NCBI GenBank assembly: GCA_008032955.1
Contig: CP032046.1
Coordinates: 806,001 to 870,000, forward strand
From: Helicobacter pylori
GTDB lineage: Bacteria > Campylobacterota > Campylobacteria > Campylobacterales > Helicobacteraceae
Direction: 5' to 3'
Length of the DNA: 64,000 nt
Shown: positions 10,240 through 17,536 of the stretch, piece after piece
How the letters are laid out: each line of letters starts with the position of its first letter
How positions within the stretch are numbered: the first letter of the stretch is position 1
Notes under the pieces: generated by a model
The model's input: the letters and a program-made list of their open reading frames with translations, nothing else
Database searches by the model: none
Told to the model about the DNA's origin: nothing
Position numbers and translations under genes: made by a program

Positions 10240-10405
10240 AAATAATAACGCTTCCTTTTTTAGCTTTTTCTCTTTTTTCCACGAAATTCTTCTATATTTT
10301 TAATTCTAGGGTCAATATGATTTTTTTAAAATATGGTTTAATGAAAATCGGCTCAATCTTGGTTGAATGATTCAAAAGTTTGCGCTTCTTTCATGCTGTG
10401 GGCGA
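10240..10405 (-). pseudogene. Internally deleted remnant of an HNH-nuclease (DUF262/DUF1524-type) gene
   Basis: Read on the minus strand this stretch encodes VAHSMKEAQTFESFNQ, then after a gap HIDPRIKNIEEFRGK, then a tail resembling KRKRYYLS. The first two blocks match IANSMKDVKTFESFNHN and YIDPNLK ... NIKEFREKR of the gene at 12044-12598. About 120 codons that hold the HNH core are missing between the blocks. The remnant overlaps the last codons of proP (10391 onwards) in another frame. It cannot encode a functional protein. It shows that proP is flanked by two copies of the same gene end. Confidence 0.65.
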
Positions 10406-11773
10406 CACTTCGTGTTGGGGGTTAGATTTGTTGTAAATTGGCGCCATTAAAAGCGATACGATAAAAGCGATTAAAGCAACCACAAAAATATAAAAGCTCA
10501 AACCATAACTTTGCAAGCTTTCAGGCGCTGCTATGGCTTTTGCGTTTAACCAGCTTGAAAGTTGAGGGGTAAAGCCAGCGGTTATAGCATAGGCTATGTT
10601 ATAAGCGAAGGAAATCCCACTAAAACGGATTTTGGCACTAAACACATCGCTCATAAAAATGGGGCAAAAATTCATAATACCCGCGCAAAAGCACGCTAAA
10701 AAGTATAAAACTATGGTATTTACTAAACTTGGCGCGTTAGAATAAAATTCTTTAAAGAATAAAAAGCCAAAAAAGGCAAAGGCTACACTAAAAGCCATGC
10801 AAACTTTGTGCGGTTTGATTTTATCGGCTAAAAACCCGGTTAAAATAATAGAACTTACAATACCAACAAGTCCTAAAATTTGAAAATAGGTTTTTTCAAA
10901 CGGAGTGAAATTAAAATTAGGATGCGTAAGGGTAAAATTGGGAACAAAAAGGATAAAAATCAAAATACAAGCGGTTAAAACCCAAGTGATAAGCATGGAG
11001 ATTGATATACCAAAGAGAGAGTTTTTAAACACCTCTTTAAGCGGGAATTTGACTAAGGCATCGTCCTGCTTCATTTGCTGAAAAACAGGAGTTTCTTCTA
11101 AAAAGCGTCTCAAATACACAGAAATGATACCAAAAATCCCTCCAAGCCCAAAGGCAACCCTCCAAGCCCAATCTTCAACAACAGGCTTGTCAAAAACCAT
11201 ATAAATCCCAATATAAACCAAACTCCCAAGCAAAATCCCAGAAACTACGGAAGCGGTTAAAAAACCGATATAAGTGTTTTTTTGGCCTTGCGGAGCATGT
11301 TCATGGACAAAAACCCAAGCGCCAGGCAATTCACCACCCACAGCAACGCCTTGACAAATCCTAACAAGCACCAAAAAAACAGGAGCTATGTAACCAAGAT
11401 AATGAGCGTTTTTAGGGGTAAGCCCCATGCTATCCACGCCAAAACCCACCAAATCATTAAAAGTTGGCATCAAAGCTAGCGCAAAGGTTGGGATTACCAT
11501 TAATAAAATAGAGAGCATGAACATGTTTTTACGGCCGAATTTATCCCCAAAGTGGGCCATCACTATGCCACCAAGTGGGCGCGCCAGATAACCTGCGGCA
11601 AAGATACCATAAGTGTTGATTTCAGACCAGATAGGGCTAAGCGTGTTCGGGAAAAAGTGTTTGGCAATGATGCTTGTAAAAAATACAAAGATGATAAAAT
11701 CGTAAAATTCTAAAGCCCCACCAAGCGAAGACAATCCTAAGATTTTTATCTCTTTTCTGCCTAAATATTTCAT
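10391..11773 (-). CDS. proP: MFS transporter, ProP-like
   Basis: A 460-residue major-facilitator transporter of the metabolite:H+ symporter type that includes ProP and sugar-acid or dicarboxylate carriers. About twelve hydrophobic helices are evident. The loop 2-3 signature appears as GDKFGRKN. RICQGVAVGGELPGAWVFVHEHAP (shown in part) is the helix-4/5 signature of this family. Substrate cannot be read from sequence, and proline/betaine is only the family name. The last codons (HEVSPTA) run into the HNH remnant, so the C-terminus may have been altered by the rearrangement. Upstream 11774-12043 is AT-rich and contains no gene that I can see. Confidence 0.85.
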   Translation of the reverse strand: MKYLGRKEIKILGLSSLGGALEFYDFIIFVFFTSIIAKHFFPNTLSPIWSEINTYGIFAAGYLARPLGGIVMAHFGDKFGRKNMFMLSILLMVIPTFALALMPTFNDLVGFGVDSMGLTPKNAHYLGYIAPVFLVLVRICQGVAVGGELPGAWVFVHEHAPQGQKNTYIGFLTASVVSGILLGSLVYIGIYMVFDKPVVEDWAWRVAFGLGGIFGIISVYLRRFLEETPVFQQMKQDDALVKFPLKEVFKNSLFGISISMLITWVLTACILIFILFVPNFTLTHPNFNFTPFEKTYFQILGLVGIVSSIILTGFLADKIKPHKVCMAFSVAFAFFGFLFFKEFYSNAPSLVNTIVLYFLACFCAGIMNFCPIFMSDVFSAKIRFSGISFAYNIAYAITAGFTPQLSSWLNAKAIAAPESLQSYGLSFYIFVVALIAFIVSLLMAPIYNKSNPQHEVSPTA

Positions 11774-12043
11774 TAATTACCCTTTCAATTATCCTTTCAC
11801 TAAGGCTATCGCCCTATTTTAAATTTTTCATTTTGAAACTAAGATTGATAAAATTAATATAGCTACCTTACACCTTAAAGGAATTTTTTTAGATAATAAG
11901 CAGTAAATGAAATTTATTAGCACTCAAAAAGCGGGCTATTCTATCTTTTTTATCATTAAACACCACTTAAACGAGTTTAAATTTTGTTTACTTATTCTGT
12001 TAAAACGCTTTACTTGATTCTATCAGCCAAAAAAACACTCCTA

Positions 12044-12598
12044 TTAAGACTTGGGTAATAACGCTTCCTTTAATGTTTTAATGATAGCTTCTTCTCTTTT
12101 TTCACGAAATTCCTTTATATTTTCCCACTCTAATTTTAAATTAGGATCAATATAATTTCTTTTTTTATACTCTTCTATGGCTTGTTGATTATCTTTATAT
12201 TCTTCTTTGAGCCACACCTCATGGTCTTTATCCTTTTTAGCAATATTCTCTGCACCTTCTAAAAGCTGGAGATTAAATAAATAATTCCCACACTTATAGA
12301 AATCTTTATCCAATTTTTTATTTTCCTTTTTAAACTTGGACTTTGGATAAATATGGTCTATATGAAAAGTGGTGGTTTTGTAGTTCAGGTGTGGGTATAA
12401 GATTTGTAAAATAGGAAAGACTAAAGCATGGCTACTAGAACACATCATTTCTTCTATCGCATCGTTAGTGATTTTTAAAGGGCTTGTTTGGTGTTTGGCT
12501 AAATTGTGGTTGAATGATTCAAAGGTTTTCACATCCTTCATGCTATTGGCTATGTTGTTTAATTTTGTATCCGTTGAAGGAGTGAAAGCATAGCACAA
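12044..12598 (-). pseudogene. 3' part of an HNH-nuclease gene (DUF262/DUF1524 type)
   Basis: The open frame of about 184 codons encodes the C-terminal nuclease half of a GmrSD-like protein. The HNH core is visible as FHIDHIYPKSKF, followed by GNYLFNLQLLEGAENIAKKD, the Asn-containing helix. The only start available is a TTG at 12596-12598, directly where the terL remnant begins, so the 5' half has been lost at that junction. The family acts in type IV restriction of modified DNA. A shorter copy of its end lies at 10240-10405 beyond proP. Confidence 0.72.
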
Positions 12599-13320
12599 AT
12601 GTTAGTCTTAAGAGCCTACCAAGAGCCACGCTTGAGAATATTATGCATGCGTGAAACACAAAACACCATAGCCGACAGCGTTAAATCTATATTAGAGAAA
12701 TGGATACATTCACTAGATTTAAGCGATGAATTTAGGATTAAAACCGATAAGATAGAAGCTAAAAATGGAAGCACCTTTTTATTCAAAGGCATGCAAGAAT
12801 ACAACGCAGGAAACATTAAATCCATAGCCGACATTAACATTACTTGGATTGAAGAGGCGCAATATTTTAGCGAGCGTTCATGGGAGTTATTAGTGCCTAG
12901 CGTGATAAGAGCCAAGACCCCCAAGATTATATTATCGCTAAACCCTACAACCGCAGATGACATTGTCTATAAGACCTTTATAGGCAACATCCCACCACCT
13001 AAAAGCTATGTTAAATGCATCAATTACTACGATAACCCTTTTTTTAAAAATAGCGCCCTAGACGAAAAAAGAAAACACGATGAAAAAACGATGCCCTACA
13101 CCGAGTATCAGCACACATGGTTAGGTGCGTTACGAACCAAGAGTGATATAAGCATTTTTAAAAACATAGATTTCAGGTGTGATGAGGTTTATTTAAGATA
13201 TAATTATATACAGCTATTAATCGCATGCGACCCCGCCACGACTAATAAAGACTATTCTAACGAATATGGCGTGGTGGTAATGGGATTAAAACATGACGGC
13301 GTAATCCATTTGATAGAGCA
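12599..13320 (+). pseudogene. Phage terminase large subunit (TerL), 5' remnant
   Basis: The frame resembles TerL: RILCMRETQNTIADSV after a missing Walker A region, the NGSTFLFKGM strand, a Walker B-like ITWIEEAQYF, the SLNPTT coupling motif, and the first catalytic Asp of the RNase H-like nuclease, IACDPATTN. The N-terminal 20-40 residues with the P-loop are lost at the junction with the HNH gene. At 13319-13320 the frame is broken by an IS607-like element. The nuclease half continues in frame at 15418. This is a prophage relic in a genome region where I see no other phage gene. Confidence 0.85.
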
Positions 13321-13398
13321 TCTAACTAATACAAAAAACATTGACAAATATAACTAATTTATGATAAAATAGCCACATAATTAAATTAAGGAAAGCTT

Positions 13399-13998
13399 GT
13401 GTATTCGCCTGCTAAGTTTGCTAGTATGATAGGTAAATCTGTTAGGACTTTACAACGATGGGATTTAGAGGGTGTTTTTGTCGCTCATCGTAATCAAAAA
13501 AATAGGCGTTTTTACACGCATGATCAATACTTAGAATATCTAGGTATTAAAGCTAGTGAAGATAAAGCAAAGATAGTGGTTTATGCTAGAGTGTCTAGCG
13601 CTAATCAAAAACAAGATTTGCAAAATCAAATTGAAGCCTTAGAAAAATTTTGTCTTGCCAATGGCTATGCGGTGAGTGAATGGTGTAATGAGATAGGGAG
13701 TGGGTTAAACTATAAGAGAAAGATTTTTAACCGAATTTTGGAAGAAATTGAAATGGGAAAAATCTCTAAATTGGTTATCGCTCATAAAGATAGGTTTGTG
13801 CGTTTTGGTTTTGAATATTTTGAAAGCTTTGCTCAAACTCATGGCTGTGAAATTATTATAATGAATCAGATCTCTTTAAGCCCTGAAGCTGAGATGACAC
13901 AAGATTTATTGAGCATTATCCATTGTTTTAGTTCTAGGCTTTATGGCTTAAGAAAATACAACAAAGAAATTAAAGAACATCTTAAAAATCAAGAATGA
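13399..13998 (+). CDS. tnpA: IS607-type serine recombinase transposase (OrfA/TnpA)
   Basis: 199 residues. An N-terminal MerR-type helix-turn-helix (SPAKFASMIGKSVRTLQRWD, about residues 2-21) is followed by a small serine-recombinase domain starting IVVYARVSS (about 56-64), with the nucleophilic Ser in RVSS. Further motifs are DLQNQIEAL and HKDRFVRFGFE. The start is GTG at 13399, with AAGGAAAG a few bases upstream. The stop overlaps the start of the TnpB gene by 4 bases. It is the enzyme that excises and inserts the element. Confidence 0.92.
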   Translation: MYSPAKFASMIGKSVRTLQRWDLEGVFVAHRNQKNRRFYTHDQYLEYLGIKASEDKAKIVVYARVSSANQKQDLQNQIEALEKFCLANGYAVSEWCNEIGSGLNYKRKIFNRILEEIEMGKISKLVIAHKDRFVRFGFEYFESFAQTHGCEIIIMNQISLSPEAEMTQDLLSIIHCFSSRLYGLRKYNKEIKEHLKNQE

Positions 13999-15338
13999 TG
14001 CTAGTTACAAGAATACTCTATGCCAAAAATATCAATAAAGGTAAGTTAAAAGCGTTAAACGAACAAGCCCAAATTTTAGGAAAATTGCGTTCTCAAATAT
14101 GGCAAGAATATGGGGCTTTAAAATGTTTGAATACGAGCGATAGAAAAATTAGAGATTTATGGGTTAAGGAAAAAAGGGAATTTAAAGTTTTAGCTAACGC
14201 TTGGAAAGAGACTTTAAGAGATAGCTTCAATAACATCAAGCTCTATTTGGAAGCGGCTAAAACTTCTATTAAAAAAGACATATTCAAACACTATAAAACC
14301 AAAGAAGAGCAAAAAGAAGCCTTTATCCAATTAAAAAAAGATGAATGGCTAAAAGATCATTTTTTACACAGAAAAATGAGAAAAGCTTTCAAGCATGGTA
14401 AAAATTCTGTTTTCAATCAAATCATTGTCCGCAGCGATGACTACAAAGTTTTTGAATTGAACAATCAATGTTGGATCTCTATACCCTCTTTAATCAAAAA
14501 CAAAAGGATTAAAATCCCTTTAAATACCACAATGGAATACAAACCTAGTGGCACTTTAAGACTGATTATAAAAAACAAGGTAGTGGAAGTTCATAGTTCT
14601 TATGAAAAAACAGATAATCGCACTTGTGGGAATGAAATAATAGGCATTGATAAGGGTTATAGTGAAGTCTTTGTAACAAGCACTAACGAATTTTTAGGGA
14701 AGGATTTAGGTAAAATCCTCACCCAATACAGCGACAAACTAAAAGTCAAATACCAACGAAGAAACAAGTTATTGGCGCTGATGAAAAAAGCTCAAAAAAA
14801 CAATCAACTTGAAAAAGCTAATCGTATTTTTAAAAACAATCTAGGCAAAATTAAGCAAAACAAAGAAGATCATAAAGTCAAACAAAGATTAAAAACCCTT
14901 ATTTACAACGCTTGCCATCAAGTAGTGGATAAGGCAAAGGTGGTTGTGTGTGAAGATTTAAAAGAAAACTTTTCAAAAAACACAAGCTATGGCAAAAACA
15001 CTAACAGAAGACTCAATTCTTGGGTTAAAGGTTTAATAGCAGACGCTTTAAAAAATGTAATAGCGTGCAGAGGTTCTGCATTGCATTTAGTCAATCCTGC
15101 ATACACTTCGCAATGCGATAGCTTTTGTAACAACCTTTTATTAGGGCGTCGCAAAAGCAATACTTTTTACCTATTTAATGGGGGAACTATTCAGGCTGAC
15201 TATAATGCTGCTAGAAACATTTTAGCGAGATACTTTGACAAAGAAATTAAAAAGAATACACCTTTTAATGCGGTTAAAGAAATCTTACTAAAACGGACTG
15301 ATAGCTATCGCTTGACTACTGTGCAAGCAAGGCTTTAG
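13995..15338 (+). CDS. tnpB: TnpB-family RNA-guided nuclease (OrfB of IS607-like element)
   Basis: 447 residues. RuvC-like motifs are seen as GIDKGYSE (first Asp), VVVCEDLKENF (Glu) and ADYNAARNI (last Asp). The zinc ribbon normally placed between the second and third motifs is atypical: SQCDSFC is present, but the second cysteine pair is not obvious in FYLFNGGTIQADY. TnpB proteins are established RNA-guided nucleases, dispensable for transposition, that help retain the element. The guide RNA would be read through the right end (15339-15417) into the flanking terL sequence. Confidence 0.9.
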   Translation: MMLVTRILYAKNINKGKLKALNEQAQILGKLRSQIWQEYGALKCLNTSDRKIRDLWVKEKREFKVLANAWKETLRDSFNNIKLYLEAAKTSIKKDIFKHYKTKEEQKEAFIQLKKDEWLKDHFLHRKMRKAFKHGKNSVFNQIIVRSDDYKVFELNNQCWISIPSLIKNKRIKIPLNTTMEYKPSGTLRLIIKNKVVEVHSSYEKTDNRTCGNEIIGIDKGYSEVFVTSTNEFLGKDLGKILTQYSDKLKVKYQRRNKLLALMKKAQKNNQLEKANRIFKNNLGKIKQNKEDHKVKQRLKTLIYNACHQVVDKAKVVVCEDLKENFSKNTSYGKNTNRRLNSWVKGLIADALKNVIACRGSALHLVNPAYTSQCDSFCNNLLLGRRKSNTFYLFNGGTIQADYNAARNILARYFDKEIKKNTPFNAVKEILLKRTDSYRLTTVQARL

Positions 15339-15417
15339 TTGCAAATGAAAAACTTCATTTATCAACAAAGTGCGAATTACTTTAATACATGGGCATTTGT
15401 CTATGTTTTAAGGAACA

Positions 15418-15552
15418 GGATGCTAGCGGTAATTATAGCCCTAATGAGTTTTGTCAAAGAGTGAGTGAATTGTATCGGCGCTATAAAGCCGAAATGGTGG
15501 TGATAGAAACTAACAATGGGGGCGACTTTTTAACACATTCTTTGGTGAAGTA
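15418..15552 (+). pseudogene. Phage terminase large subunit (TerL), 3' remnant
   Basis: In frame with the 5' remnant after removal of the insertion element, this codes QDASGNYSPNEFCQRV, then a VVIETNNGGDFL strand, which is the RNase H-like nuclease region of TerL. The frame then reads THSLVK and stops at 15550-15552. Beyond CATTCTTT (15536-15543) the sequence belongs to the leftward lipoprotein gene, so true terL sequence probably ends there. A continuation may lie at 28740 after the ICE remnant (see findings). Confidence 0.75.
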
Positions 15553-16074
15553 AGGGATAATGTATGATTGATATTGTGCGTATTCTTTTTCAAACGCTTC
15601 TAATTGCGCGAGATTGATTAGCCTTTTTTGTTGGTATTGTTGTTTTTCATAAGCGTTAGTTTTGTCTTTGCATTGTTCTTGCAGCTCTGGGTTATGGAAA
15701 TCAGAGCAGCTAAAACGACGCTCTTGTTTTTGAATGATGGGCGTTAAAAGAGTGTTTAAATAGGCATCGTTTCTTTTAAAGCACTTATCTTTTAAGCCTT
15801 CATTAGTGAAATCACCGCATTGATATTGATCAATCTTTTTAGTGATAATCGGTTCAATAAGCTCTTCTTGAGCCTTTAAGCATTGCTCTATTCCATTGTA
15901 TTTTTTAGGGAAAGACCCCATTTCTTTTTGGCAATCGTATTTTGGGTTATTTTTAGCTTTAGTCAAATGGTCGTTTAAGATTTGCTTATCTAAAAACGCG
16001 CACCCGCTCACGCCTAATCCCATTAAACATGCTAAGCTCAACGCTCTCAATTTTAAAAGTCTTGTTTTTTCCAT
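15481..16074 (-). CDS. Cys-rich lipoprotein of the ICE, C-terminus replaced
   Basis: 197 residues. A signal peptide ends in a clear lipobox: LMGLGVSGC with the lipidated Cys at about residue 25. The mature part repeats a motif of about 40 residues with paired cysteines: YDCQKE ... QCLKA, YQCGDF ... DKCFK and FSCSDF ... EQCKD. It is probably an outer membrane-anchored protein of the conjugative element. The last about 20 residues (from about ECVKK) are coded by the antisense of the terL remnant, so the natural C-terminus has been lost. It lies downstream of the partition pair on the same strand. I do not recognise a named family. Confidence 0.7.
   Translation of the reverse strand: MEKTRLLKLRALSLACLMGLGVSGCAFLDKQILNDHLTKAKNNPKYDCQKEMGSFPKKYNGIEQCLKAQEELIEPIITKKIDQYQCGDFTNEGLKDKCFKRNDAYLNTLLTPIIQKQERRFSCSDFHNPELQEQCKDKTNAYEKQQYQQKRLINLAQLEAFEKEYAQYQSYIIPYFTKECVKKSPPLLVSITTISAL
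15536..15543 (+). repeat. AAAGAATG-type ICE border (left), as CATTCTTT
   Basis: CATTCTTT, preceded by A, sits at the point where terL coding sequence gives way to the lipoprotein gene. The reverse complement AAAGAATG is the octamer reported at the ends of H. pylori ICEHptfs/TnPZ elements. The same 9-mer in the same orientation occurs at 28731-28739, beyond xerT. By base composition a few copies are expected in 64 kb by chance, and I saw others inside core genes. The evidence is therefore its position at a junction. Confidence 0.55.
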
Positions 16075-16117
16075 TTAAGTTCCTTGGTATGAAAATTGAT
16101 ATGAAAACACAATAAAA

Positions 16118-16402
16118 TCACAACTTGCTCGCCTTATCTAAAAGCATTTGCTTCATTTCTTTTTTCTTGTGTTCTAAATAAAAAACAATAGCGTCTTGAA
16201 CAAACACGCTTTTATTTTCCCTGAACGCTCCAAATTCATTCAAATACTCTTCTACGCTATGCATCACTTTCTCTGAAATATAGAGCGTGTGGGCTTTTTT
16301 CCTGTCTTCTTTTTCATGTTGGTTTGTTTCATGCTTGTTGGCATTCTCAAAGCGATTTTCTAAATCGCTTAGCCTGTCTTTTTTAGTGTTTTTAAATTCC
16401 AT
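16118..16402 (-). CDS. Small ribbon-helix-helix-like partition partner
   Basis: 94 residues, charged and flexible at the N-terminus (residues 1-38, rich in Lys/Glu/Asn). A C-terminal domain with the pattern HTLYISEKVMHSVEEYL ... SVFVQDAIVFYLEHKK fits a ribbon-helix-helix fold. It follows parA on the same strand, about 80-130 bases downstream. That is the usual place of the small centromere-binding partner of a ParA ATPase. It is probably a DNA-binding protein that also represses the operon. This is an inference from context. Confidence 0.6.
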   Translation of the reverse strand: MEFKNTKKDRLSDLENRFENANKHETNQHEKEDRKKAHTLYISEKVMHSVEEYLNEFGAFRENKSVFVQDAIVFYLEHKKKEMKQMLLDKASKL

Positions 16403-16484
16403 ATTTATCCTTTAAAGTAGATTGTTTTTAATATCATAACACAATTAAGCGTTATTTAGAATTAAATTATAAATTCTATCATTT

Positions 16485-17141
16485 TCATTTTTTGCCCCCT
16501 AAATACCCGCTCAATTCATCATAGAATTGAGATCATTCGTTTTTAGCCTTATTGTCATTGTATTCCATCACACCCATACCTTCACTCACTGAACGCTTAT
16601 AAGCTATCCTTTCGCTTAATAGATTATCCATTAAAAACACGCTTTCATTAGCGTTATTTTGGTTGATGAAATCAATGAGGGCTTTTTTCTCTTTAAGAGT
16701 GGGGATAGTAGGGATGCGATTCATCACAATACAAGCTTTCAAATTTTCATTCAACGCTTGGATGTCTCTAATCCTTTCTAGCATGTCTAATAACACTGCT
16801 GTGTCTAGTTGGCTTGGCGTGGTGGGTATTAGCACCCAATCGCTCAATAGCATAGCCCTTTGGCTTTCTTTGGAATGTTCGCCTTTAGTGTCAATAAGGA
16901 TGTATTCGTATTTATCCGTCATCTGTTTTAAGGTGTCTGTGATATTACCTGTGCGATTAAAGAGCGTGAAATTAGGCAAACTTGTTTCACTCCTAATATT
17001 GTTAAACACTTCCAAACTCTTTTGGCTATCAGTGTCTAATGCGGCAATATCTTTCTTGTCTAGCAATAATTGAACGCACAAGTTCAAGCATAAAGTGGAT
17101 TTACCGCTCCCTCCTTTTTCGTTAGCTATGGTGATTATCAT
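16485..17141 (-). CDS. parA: ParA-type partition ATPase of the ICE
   Basis: A deviant Walker A motif (KGGSGKSTL, about residues 9-17) is followed by ALDTDSQKS and the Walker B-like YEYILIDTKGE. The frame stops with TGA at 16533-16535, giving 202 residues. The same frame continues beyond it as SQFYDELSGYLGGKK to a stop at 16485-16487, so the TGA may be a mutated Trp codon and the coordinates include that tail. ParA proteins of this kind occur in H. pylori plasticity-zone elements (HP1000-like) and would help maintain the excised circle. Confidence 0.85.
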
Positions 17142-17407
17142 CGCTTATTCCTTTAGAATTTTGTTAAATATATTTTAAATATAAATAGCTTAAAAGTATA
17201 TAAAATAGAAAAACTTAATACTATATTATTGTAAATAGTTATGTTATCTGTTAGTTCTTTTTAAAATGGTTAGTAAAATTTTATTAGTGGTGGTTTTTTA
17301 GGGTGTTTTTTAAAAGGGAAAAATTTAGAGAAAAAGAATATTAAAAGGCGTTACGCCAAATTCAATAACATTATTTAAACACATGTTATTGAAAGCATTA
17401 GTGAAAC
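17142..17407. other. AT-rich intergenic region upstream of parA
   Basis: No gene is visible. The stretch is strongly AT-rich with runs such as TATATAAAATAG and an imperfect palindrome around AATAACATTATTTAAACACATGTTATT (only the arms AATAACA and TGTTATT pair). It lies directly upstream of parA, so it could hold its promoter and a centromere-like site. No iterated repeat supports the latter strongly. Confidence 0.4.
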
Positions 17408-17536
17408 TCACATCCCCATGTCGTAATCATCATTGACCGCTTTTTTCATTGGGTTATACGCTTCTTGGTTGGCTTATTCCTCCTTGTTGTGGTGTGAAGC
17501 GCTAAAAATAGACCCTTTATTTTTGAACAATCGCAT
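17408..17536 (-). pseudogene. Short 3' gene remnant, possibly of a conjugation gene
   Basis: On the minus strand an open frame starting at the DUF262 stop reads MRLFKNKGSIFSASHHNKEE, then TAA, then in the same frame ANQEAYNPMKKAVNDDYD and MGM before TGA at 17408-17410. It looks like the last about 40 codons of a larger gene, interrupted by one stop. The acidic tail with terminal MGM could belong to a VirD4-like coupling protein, but I cannot confirm that. The location, upstream of parA, fits tfs-type elements. Confidence 0.35.

Larger units (their letters stand above)
13319..15417 (+). mobile_element. IS607-family insertion sequence inside terL
   Basis: About 2.1 kb with the two IS607 genes in order. 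Boundaries are inferred from the host gene: joining ATAGAG-CA (to 13320) to GGATGC (from 15418) restores terL in frame as LIE-Q-DASG. Both ends carry CA (13319-13320 and 15416-15417), which would be the crossover dinucleotide of the serine recombinase. No target duplication beyond that is needed. This agrees with IS607 chemistry, which inserts without staggered duplication, although GG is the dinucleotide usually reported. Confidence 0.8.

Noticed and set aside
17328-17345. AAAGAATA-like sequence as a third ICE border
   Set aside because: It has one mismatch, is not at any junction and lies inside the element, so it is more likely chance.
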